From: Podospora comata
Taxonomy: Eukaryota > Ascomycota > Sordariomycetes > Sordariales > Podosporaceae
Assembly: GCA_017354895.1 (NCBI GenBank)
Contig: CP071499.1
Coordinates: forward strand, 2,418,001-2,482,000
Direction: 5' to 3'
DNA length: 64,000 nucleotides
The notes under the pieces were generated by a model. The model was not told where the DNA came from. It searched no databases and was given only the letters and a program-made list of their open reading frames with translations. A program made the translations under genes and the position numbers. Position 1 is the stretch's first letter. The number at the start of each line of letters is the position of its first letter. Below are positions 55,253 to 64,000 of the stretch, piece by piece.

Positions 55253-56250
55253 TTGAAGGGTTGCCAGGCTGACAAATGCGATTCTAGGCTGCTCCATGAG
55301 ATGGTTCTCGCTATCTACACCGCCGGTTGGCAGTTGGGGCCTTTGCCATCAGCACAATATGTTCGATTTTGCTCTTGTGTCGTCGTCCCAACAAAGAATA
55401 CCATGCCGGCAGTTTCTGAGACAAGATGGGCAGTCTTATGGTATGTGCGCATCTCTTTTTACTCTCTCCCCTTACCATGATGACCTAGACATTCTAAACA
55501 GTTATCCCTATCTGAAATTATGGTGTTGACTTGGTTCTAATTTCTGATTTTCCTTACTTTTTCACCTCGATGTTTGGCCGTTCCTGCTGGAAGCCTAAGC
55601 TCACATCTTGAAGACAGTTCTCTACTAGTGGCACCTCAGTGACACAGCCGGCAATCGATATCAGACTCAAATTTCGGTACGTTTTACTTCTTTGTCGCAG
55701 TGTGATTCCTTCATCTCCCCCCAATACCCTCATGTAATATGATGACCTAGGCATTCATAAACAGTTATCCCTATCTGAATAACAGTGTTGATCCGGTTCT
55801 AACTTCTGATTTCTTACCTTTTTTACCTCCCTTGTTGACTTCCATATCTTTGATCTGGCATAGACTTACAAGTCACTGTTTACTAGGCATTTGCAGCTAT
55901 ATTATGGATCTCATGTCGAGACGTGTGCGACAACGCAAGCAAGGGTAAGCTTTTAGCTTTATTTACTTGCACCCCCCTTTACGTGATAACCGAGACATTT
56001 CAAAGAGTTATCCCTATCTCAAATAACACAATGTTGATCTGGTTCTTACTTCTGATTGTCCTTACTTTCCTTAATACATATTTGCTTGCTGTTTTTGGGC
56101 CCTGCTAACATCATGCAAAGATCCTTGACATCTGGCAATCGTGTCCTGCCACGACATCGCTTGGACAAGTAGCAGCTATCCGCTGTCTGCTCTACACATG
56201 CCGCTACCCCGAGATGGTTCCGCATAAGACCACCTCGAGCTGGACGACGG
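55253..56250 (+). pseudogene. Possible patatin-like phospholipase relic with introns
   Basis: Before a GTATGT at 55441 the frame contains CDSRLLHEMVLAIYT and FCSCVVVPTKNTMPAV, which loosely resemble the patatin region preceding the RSY block. Exon-like segments 55614-55676, 55864-55944 and from 56121 follow three intron-like units. The last two are in phase and give TRHLQLYYGSHVETCATTQAR then ILDIWQSCPATTS, similar to the patatin IWEACRATSAA block. The segments do not form one continuous frame from end to end and the nucleophile elbow is not found, so a working enzyme is unlikely. The similarity is weak and I could be wrong about the family. Confidence 0.3.
55441..56120 (+). repeat. Three mutually similar intron-like units
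   Basis: Units at 55441-55613, 55677-55863 and 55945-56120 each start with a donor (GTATGT, GTACGT, GTAAGC), end with AG, and share a core of about 90 bases beginning ATGACCTAGRCATT, followed by AGTTATCCCTATCT and GTTGAtcyGGTTCTaAcTTCTGATT. Identity in the core is about 80 percent by eye, while the exon-like segments between them are unrelated. Lengths are 173, 187 and 176, two to three times the usual introns here. Confidence 0.75.
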
Positions 56251-59162
56251 ATGACGGCGCGATGTTGTCGTCGTCTTCAAATCTTTACCAAACGTATCCA
56301 AAACGGTGTTCAATTTTCTTCAGTTCAGCATTCATTCGCAAGCTAGCAAGCGGTGTGACAGCCAAGACGCAGCCAACGTGCCATTCAACGATTTTTCACT
56401 GCGCAGCAATGAGCTGATCATGCGGGTTGCCGGCGTCTACTTGCAAGGTCCGATTACCCCACAACGCTGGGGAGGTGCGGGAAGGAAGGCTGTTGTGAGG
56501 GGGGACGGAGGCGACGCCGGGATGCTGCATCTGCGCTGCTGCTGTGTCAAGCAATGGATGGCAAGAGGGAGACAATTGATGTGGTAGAGCGCGCATGCGA
56601 TCAACATGCAGTGGGATGGTCTGGTTCGGAGAGAATTTCCGACAGTATTGTTGGGCGTGATTGGGTTGTTGTTTCGTGAGGGGTTAAAAGAGGTCACCTG
56701 GACAGGATGAGTTTGAAGACAGGGGGAGGGTCGATCGGATGGTTGTGATGGAGACATTTTGTGTTTATCACTGGGTTATGATGGTTCACATATTGGGGGA
56801 GATGAATGAGACAGCCAATTGATAGGGTTGACAGTTCACTTTGCAGGTTTTGTGTGTGCGGTGTTCACTCCGGTCCGCGATGGGTGAGGTTGGTGGTGGT
56901 GGTGGACGACTGACTAAGATGCAGTGCAGGAGGCACTACACCCTCTTTGTGTGGATAACGAACAGCTTTTTAGGTGCCAGGTTCTTGCGTTTGGTTAATG
57001 TTTGACAGGAGAGTTGGGTAGCAAATGTGTCTGTGCTGTATTCAATGTCTCAAATTGAAGCCTTTTCTCACGAGTAAGCTATGGGCGATACCGGACAGAC
57101 TATCACGACTCCCTTTCTCCTCGTCGCCGTCGTCAGTGACGGGTTTAGAACAAAGAAGTACGGATCCTGGCCATCGCGATATCGGAAGTTTCTTGGCCAG
57201 GGTCGCGATCTCCGGTTGTTCTGAAGGTTGGCAGTAGATAGAGACGGATAACCGGTTTCTACAGTTGTATGTATGGGATATGTTATCACTTGGGAATTGC
57301 CACTTATCAATCTTGGCCTTTTGGTGCAATCGCTATGGTACCAGGTATGATGGAAAGTTGAGGTTCCCTCACCCCCTCAAATGTTCTAGATTTCTTGTGG
57401 GAACAAAGAAAGTTTGGTGGTGGTGGTGGTGGTGGTGGTGGTGGTGGTGGTGGTGGTGGTGGTGGGTGAATTCTCCGAGGAGGAGGCGAGAAATGATCGT
57501 CGGTGTCACTTGAGCCACCGTTAGGAAGTGTGTGTGCTAGGATTGTGTAGCCGCAGGAGGCGCTTTCGCTCTCAACAACTTTTTCTCTTTCAGAGTTTCG
57601 GTAGATCCCGTGATGGTACCAGGTTGGGATGGACGGGGGTAGGATAAGGGGGAGGGGTGATTGGAAGCGATTGGGTTATTGAGTAAAATAGCCGGGGATA
57701 ATCGTAGAGGGGCGCGCTGGCTGATGATCATATGATGACGATTATATTCTCAGAGCAGCTCAATGGGTTTGTCTTTCTTTGGCTTGGGGGGAGATGGCGG
57801 GGCTGGGCGGTTCCAAGCAGCAATGAAGCTGGGTAGATATTATTCATTGGATCTTTGAGAGAGGGCGAAGAAAGCTACCTAGCTCACTCCCAGTAAAGCG
57901 GCAACGGCGGGGAAACCCGCAGTATGGACGACGGGCTGTTGCAGCATTCATTGCCTCCTGCGTACCATAACCTCCTCTTTTGTGAGCAAGGAGAGAGCTG
58001 GCGGTTTGACCGCCGAGAGCTGACCACCTACCTACCCTTGAGGTGGCGCATTTGTTAGCATCAATCTTGCCCAAGTCAAGCCCAAGCGCATGCAACTTCC
58101 CCGGATTTTTGGTGGAGTTTCTCCCCCTCGCAAGCTAGACTGAACGGGGAAAGCCGGCGTGGCCTGCTTGGGGTAGTTTGGTTGTGCCCGAACAGGATTA
58201 GAATGAACATTTATAAGACTGAATTGGTCTCACGCCGGCAAAAACATGTCTCGATTTGATAAGGGGGGAGGGGGAGGGGGAAACTGTATCTGTATCAGGA
58301 AGAGGGGTTGTTGTGGGGAGAGATCAGCAGGAGTTTCCTTTGAGAGATCGATAACAGTGTGGTGTTGATACAGAAAAAGGGGGGGCGCTAAAAAGCGATA
58401 AGGATTTTGCTCTCCGTTGCCGGCCGAGAGAAAGTTGACGACATCCTGATGAAATATGAGATAGCGATTTTGAGATAAACTGATAGCTACATACAACGTA
58501 CCTAGGTACATACCTACCTACCTTCTTGTCCTGGCTTGGGGTTGTTTTTTATTAGTAGCGATAGTAAAAAGATAAATTCAGGGGCTAAACAACGCACACA
58601 TGTCCGTCTGGTAGCGAGGTTGCAACCGATGAGGTCAGGAGGGAGGGGAGCCAAAAGATTGCGATATGGGTTAGGTGTTTACTGTCTGGTCGGGTCGGGT
58701 AAAACCGTTATCACGTTCCTCTTGGTTTTGGGCAACAGGAGAACCAAATTCATCGGATGGTTCTATTCTTGGGGTAGATAGCGTCGAGTGTAAAATAAGG
58801 GGCTAGTAGGGGTGGTTTCTGTTTAGATGGTAACCCAACCTCGACGGCTTGTGACAGTGGCATGCGTGGACAAAGACAAAACGTCACCCCCGTGATGATG
58901 ACGATAAGCGGGTGCCGGCTTTTGACTACCGTCAGGCCCAGCGGGGTGGTAGATAACATAGTTTGAGACCACGACATGAGAGACTGAGTCGTGACTGTTG
59001 GTGATGCCTTGAAATAATCTGAATCGAAGAGTGCGATTCATCTAATCGAGAGATCAGAAATCCGATCAGCCGGTTCAATTTTGAGCCAACAACCGAAGTA
59101 ACCACCCTTCTTCTCCGCGTTCAAGCTCAATCCGACATCTCAACTCCCGGCTAGCGGCAGAG
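56251..59162. other. 2.9-kb gene-poor region
   Basis: No gene recognised. Holds a (TGG)n tract at 57415-57464, G-rich runs near 58260-58290 and 58380, and short CCTACC repeats near 58500-58525. Confidence 0.4.
57415..57464 (+). repeat. (TGG)n microsatellite, about 17 units
   Basis: Pure trinucleotide array; would encode a Trp or Gly/Val run depending on frame but lies outside any accepted gene. Confidence 0.97.
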
Positions 59163-60424
59163 CTAAATCTCAGCAAATGTCTTGATGACCCGGTGCTTCT
59201 CTCTGTCCTCAGCCGACAACTCGGCATTGCCCGGCCGCTCGACAACAAAGCTCTGCATGCCAGCTTGCTTGGCAGCCTCCACCTCCTTGACATTGTCGCT
59301 CAGGAAGAGCCAGCTGTTCGCCTCTGGGAATTCCGGATGAGCTGCCAGGATGGTCTGGTAGGACGACGCCTCTTGCTTTGGCCCGGCATTGACTGTGTCA
59401 AAAAAGTCGGAAATCTCGGGAATCAGATCGGCCGGCTGACCGTTGGTGTGCTTGAACAGCAGCTTTTGCGCCGCCACCGATCCGGAAGAGTAGATCATGA
59501 TCTCCTCTCCGGCCTCCTTCCACTGGACAAACTTGGGAGCGACATCGTCGAAGAGCGGGGCCTTGAGCTCGCCGGACTTGTAGCCGGACTCCCAGAGATA
59601 ACCCTGGAGGCTCTTGAGGTAGGCGATCTTGACATCACGGCTCATGAGGTCCTTGACATGAGCTGTCAAGGCTTCTTGTGAGCTGGCATGCTCTGCCGGA
59701 AAGGCGTCCCTGTACTGTGAGAACTCTGGCTCGTCCCATTGGGCTTCAAGGGTTGCTGGGAGCGCTGAGAGAGCGTAGGGAAACTATCCATAGTAAAGCA
59801 GGAATATGATTATTAGCATAAGTTCTAAGATGTAGATCCTGCCGGCCAACCGGATAACAGCCCTGGTCTTCCTGCGTTTCTGATATGTGTGTGGCTGGAG
59901 AGAGGGAGAGAAAGGTCCTTTCAGAACTTTCTGACAGCACATCGCATCCCATCTCCCTTCGCGTGCTTGGAGAGTGTGAGGTTAAGGCCCTGCAGTGACA
60001 CACCACACAGAGACACCCGCCACGGGGGATTGACCAACGACCAGTTGGGGGCAGCAGGAGAAGGGAGGGGCTGGTCCGGTCATGAGTGGCTCGACCGCAT
60101 TGTGATGGCCGGAGGGTCGAACCACAGCGGACACAGTCACGGAGTTTGCCATGGAAAAAAGTGTTGGGAGTGGTGAGAGGGGAGGCACTCACAAGCACAT
60201 CCTTGACGAATGAGATGGGACATACTGTGCCCTCTGTGGCAGCCAAGTTGGTATTAGCCAATTCGCCCGTTCCAAGTCATTCAGTGATCATCTGGCTGCC
60301 CCTCCATCCGACCACGAGGGGCTGAAGAAGCTGGCTAATGCAGAGGTGGGATGCGAGTGATGTGTGAGGGGTGGCTGGTACCGATGTCAAGGAGCACAAC
60401 CTTGGGCTGGCCGGACGACGCCAT
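59163..60424 (-). CDS. utr4: Enolase-phosphatase E1 (methionine salvage)
   Basis: Three exons, 60424-60382, 60233-60193 and 59783-59163, encode 234 residues. Exon 1 gives MASSGQPKVVLLDI and the split codon restores DIEGTVCPISFVKDVL, HAD motif I with the nucleophile Asp of this subfamily. Intron 1 is 148 nt and intron 2 is 409 nt, unusually long here, but the protein is continuous across it (KDVL/FPYALSALP). Later motifs are IYSSGSVAAQKLLF (motif II) and SWLFLSDNVKEVEAAKQAGM (motifs III-IV). The enzyme enolises and dephosphorylates 2,3-diketo-5-methylthiopentyl-1-phosphate, giving the acireductone that the dioxygenase at 20.9-21.5 kb consumes. Length is typical (yeast Utr4 227). Confidence 0.94.
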
Positions 60425-63400
60425 TGCGCAAAGCTGGACCCCGCGAGTTGTGTTAGCGCACTCGGCGCGGGTTCGGGGATGATGGAAGGGCTGGCGTGGG
60501 AGGAGGGATCTTTTCGAAGCGGAGGATGGGGGCCGAGAATGAAAATGGTCCGGTTGGAGATGCCGTGGACTGCGAACTGGCAGGCGGTGAGCAGTTCGTG
60601 AGAAGCTGTGAGGCCAGTGAGGTGATGCAGTGCAGAGAGATGGGAGCAACGTCGTGATGTGAGTGGATCGTGATCAAGATGGTCATTAAAGCCCAGGAAA
60701 ATTTTTATGCTCTACAACAGACAACAGATTGACGGTGAGGGATAAATTTTTACCGTTGTCGACCTGCTATTCGACGAAAAACTCTATGGCTAACATCATC
60801 GCCATGTGTATTATCACGTCTGGTATTACTTTACTGCATAACGAGCCGTCCGAATAGCACACCGTCGCTTCGGGGTTGGGGTTCGGGTTATTGTAGAAAG
60901 GGCGGTCAGCAGCTCAGGAACAACAGAGCCCAATCTCGTGCTGCAAGTCCTGCACCGCAACACCACACACACACCCCTGCCAGTAGTCGATGCGCATGAG
61001 TCCTGCATGTCTGGCGATGTGCCTTTGTGGGGAGGTGGGAACTGAGTGGTGATAATCGATAAACGATAATCGATAACACTAGCGCCTGGACCTCATGATG
61101 CCCTTCGTCAGCTGGGTGGGCTGGGGTAAACGGGGGGGCAGAAGGAGGGGAAACGTGGGTGCTAGGGAACGGATATCGGCCTTGGCCTTGGTCTTCGCGA
61201 CAATGACATCGACGACAACGGAGCAGGTGAGCACCGATGGACTCCCATTTCTCGCGCTCCCGAGGCCCGTCTCCGTGGATAGCATCAGGCGACTGAATCC
61301 CTTTTTTTCGGCTTCCCGAGCGGCAAGATCAAAGCGCCTGTGCGGTTGCATCTGTGCTGCTGCAAGATGGCAGGAAAGGGGATAGCAGGTGCAGCGGCAA
61401 AATTATTTATTGCATTTCAGTTCATGCGGCAACACGAGATGAAAACAGAGCATGACAACAAAATGCCAGCGCTGGCTGGTTGCCCGGGTATATCATCAGC
61501 TGGAATTGAAGATGTAGATGAAAAACGAACAAGTCCCAATCAACTAGAGACAACACCCCCACCGCAGATCTGTGTAGAGTGTCTCAATGCGCTCAATGCC
61601 GTATTCCTAGGGATCTCCAAAGGACCCCGAAGATTGACGTTCTGGAATGAAAACTGAGACTTGTAAACACTATGGGCTATCTTGCTCGGTCAGCGCCGTG
61701 GAAACAACTCTGATATCATATCTGTATCCGCAACTAGGAACAGGACATGGGCGCGAGCGAGCACTTGGGAAACAAGTGTGCAGCAAGAATGCAACCTTGC
61801 TGCATCATAAGGTCGTGTCCAATGGTTGCCAGATAAATCTAGCTCGCCCATTTCTACAAGGCCAATGAAATCAGACGCGGTATTCGTCTTGACGCGCCCT
61901 AGATTAAACGTGTGGGTGACAATGGCGGCCACCTCCCACACCACCTTTGACAAGCAAGCTCACCAACTGCGGGCGGTTTCAACTGGCCCAGCCGAAACAG
62001 GCAGCATGCACCAAGGACCCGAATGGTTGGGGGAACACGACTGGCGGGGGGAACAAGGAGACACCCGTTTTCTAGACGGCCGATAACTGCGCCTGGCGGT
62101 CACACGACGTCAGAAACGAGGAAGAAAGTGGCATCACCAGTCGCCCGATTCTCTCAGCGGGGTTATCTCTTGTACACCTTTCCCCCAGACGCTCTTTACG
62201 CTTCGGTAGTTGTGACAAGGTCGACCGGCGCATAAGCCGGAGCAGCGACGGGGGGCGAAGGGGGATGCCGGAAGCGTCAAAGCTGCGTCAACCGCGTCAA
62301 CTTGTCGAGTGTTGGTGGATTGCGTGCTGGATGTTCATGGAGGCTTCAACCTTGTTGCCAAAACGGCCACGGGGCGGCGATATGGGGCAGAAGGGGCGCC
62401 CGTTGCCGGGTCTTGGCGGCCATGATATCCCGCCCCGCGGAGGCTTGAACGTTTGTTCGTCCAACCTTTTTGACGGCGTTTGCCGTCATCATCTTCCTTT
62501 TCTCCGTTCGCTCGATCGAAGTAAGAGTTCTTAGTATCCTGGCGGTCTCCAACGCTTACACAGAGCAGACACTGACACACTTGTAAAGGAAATCCGGGGT
62601 CACGGTTGCTTATTTTAGCGGGCAGCCTGCACGATTGGGCAATTGCAAGAGAGAAACCGCGTGGCCGCGTTGCGATGGATTATGCAGGGAGAGGATTACG
62701 GAGGAAGGGGACCAGATGCATCAAAAAAGGAGTGCATATCGAGAGGTGACCAATCGAGGATTGGGACGTGGTGTCCAAGGTGAAACAGAAGCCACTGGAA
62801 CCGCGCTTTGCCGTTCAGTCAGCAGGTGGTCTTGGTCTTCTTGGTGTGACACATCCTTCTGGGAATGGAATGCCTGAGGCAGCAACCGGTGGGGCTCCGT
62901 TCTGTCCGTCAAGGTGCTCCCTATCACGAGCATGATGCAGCCGTTTTGCTCATCCATTGCATCAATTGAATCGTGTCCACAACGAGCAAGATTCCCATCA
63001 GCTGGACATTGGGAATTGCTTACACCCGTGGAGCTGCTGTTTGAAGAAACTCGAGGGGAGAGACTACGCAATTGAATTATTGCACACTTGGCTCGAACAG
63101 GGCAGAGCAGCAGGTAACGTGGCTTCTTCAGCAGCCAGGGCTCTGTTCTCGCAGTCATACTTGGCGTCGTGGCTGCAATTCGACGAAGCGAGATGCCAGA
63201 TGCACTGGTACCCGACCCGCAAGTCGCTCCCAGTCACGAGCTTGCCGTGAGGATACATGGCAAGGCAGCGATAGCTGTGTACTGACAAAACGATGACGAG
63301 CCCTCCTTTGATTGGAAAGCCGTGCCCAAATCAAACTGTCCGACCGGCCGACAGCGCGCCCCGCGATAAAAGAGCGAGGTCGCAGAGGCCTATGCTGCCC

Positions 63401-64000
63401 CAAGCGGTTAGACCGGGATGTGTTGCGCTGTCCTCTTGCCATTCGTCGTCATCTCCCAGCGCTGGTCCAAGACAGTGCCGAGAGCGGTCGCTAGCACGTT
63501 GGAGGTTGCCCATGTTGGCGGCCAACCACCCAGTGCTCGTCCACCCATTCCGGACTTGACGATCACGGCACACCCTTGTCTCCCCCTTGTCACTTCTCGC
63601 CGTGGCAGGCACTTGTTGCTCAGCCCACTTTTGATGACAAGTCTGGCCAGTCCCGTTCCAGCGTTTCCGTTGCCTTCCAGTCACTGCTTGCATCTTCTAT
63701 CCCCCCGTCCCCAGTCCCCCCAGCGTTCCAGTGCCCCCCCCGTCCCCCCATACAACTCGCTGCCTCCTGCTTTTGTTTGCTTTCCAAACGCTCCCTCTCC
63801 ACCGCCTCTTTCCACCTCCTACCATCATCATCATCATCACTCACCCTCCAACGAGTTGTCGTATAATTCTGCACGCCGACGCTGTCGCCCGCTCCCGCAC
63901 TCGCACTCGCACTCGCACTCTCACTCGCCGCGCAGTCAATCAGTCTCTTTGAATAGAGCGCTCCCCGTTGACTCCGACTAATTGCGACTGCCTCTGCGCT
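60425..64000. other. 3.6-kb region without a recognised gene
   Basis: Many short frames on both strands, none with motifs. From about 63650 the plus strand becomes strongly C/T-rich with CACTCG hexamer repeats (about 63898-63925), as in a fungal promoter or leader, suggesting a plus-strand gene just beyond the right edge. Confidence 0.4.

Noticed and set aside
63418-63981. A 187-codon plus frame at the right edge
   Set aside because: C/T-rich, low-complexity and without motifs; more like a promoter or leader of a gene outside the window.

Overview
The window is nuclear DNA of a filamentous ascomycete, most likely a sordariomycete close to the Sordariales. Supporting signs are short introns (mostly 50-75 nt) with GTANGT-type donors and CTGAC/CTAAC branch points just before the acceptor, an intron-free Hsp104-type chaperone gene, single genes spaced 0.5-4 kb apart on both strands without operons, and protein sequences that read like Neurospora/Podospora orthologues. 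All gene models below were built by eye, joining exons so that conserved protein sequence continues across each splice.

Layout. 2.1-6.0 kb: Paf1-complex subunit Ctr9 (-). 7.5-9.4 kb: single-pass membrane protein with an arginine/serine-rich tail (+). 10.2-11.2 kb: secreted cysteine-rich protein (-). 11.2-15.2 kb: gene-poor. 15.2-16.5 kb: bHLH transcription factor (+). 17.5-18.1 kb: centromeric histone H3 (CENP-A) in three small exons (-). 19.6-20.5 kb: Derlin (+). 20.9-21.5 kb: acireductone dioxygenase (-). 23.1-26.7 kb: a repeat-rich island with a G-rich microsatellite, a broken glycyl-tRNA synthetase copy and CAG/AAC-rich low-complexity DNA. 27.1-29.0 kb: CorA-type Mg2+ transporter (-). 30.7-31.1 kb: signal peptidase subunit Spc1 (+). 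31.6-32.1 kb: RING-box protein Rbx1/Hrt1 (-). 33.7-34.9 kb: PNRC/Edc1-like decapping factor (+). 35-37.8 kb: gene-poor with simple repeats. 37.8-39.3 kb: 3-isopropylmalate dehydrogenase (+). 40.0-41.1 kb: aminoglycoside-phosphotransferase-fold kinase (+). 41.5-43.6 kb: DUF2235 hydrolase (+), possibly damaged. 46.5-47.7 kb: six-hairpin-like protein (-). 48.7-51.5 kb: Hsp98/Hsp104 (+). 52.2-52.5 kb: Tim8 (+). 53.0-53.8 kb: ribosomal protein uL23 (-), divergent with 25S rRNA methyltransferase Bmt2 (+, 54.1-55.0 kb). 55.2-56.3 kb: a possible patatin-like relic with three related introns. 59.2-60.4 kb: enolase-phosphatase E1 (-). 60.4-64 kb: no recognised gene.

Most genes are ordinary housekeeping functions: transcription elongation, ER quality control and secretion, chromatin, ubiquitin ligation, mRNA decay, translation, mitochondrial import, heat shock, leucine synthesis. 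Two genes (acireductone dioxygenase and enolase-phosphatase) act in consecutive steps of methionine salvage but lie 38 kb apart. I did not find a convincing new multi-gene system. The most unusual signals are three mutually similar long introns at 55.4-56.1 kb, the satellite/pseudogene island at 23-26 kb, tRNA-like elements with Pol III boxes near 41 and 45 kb, and the DUF2235 gene that does not splice cleanly.
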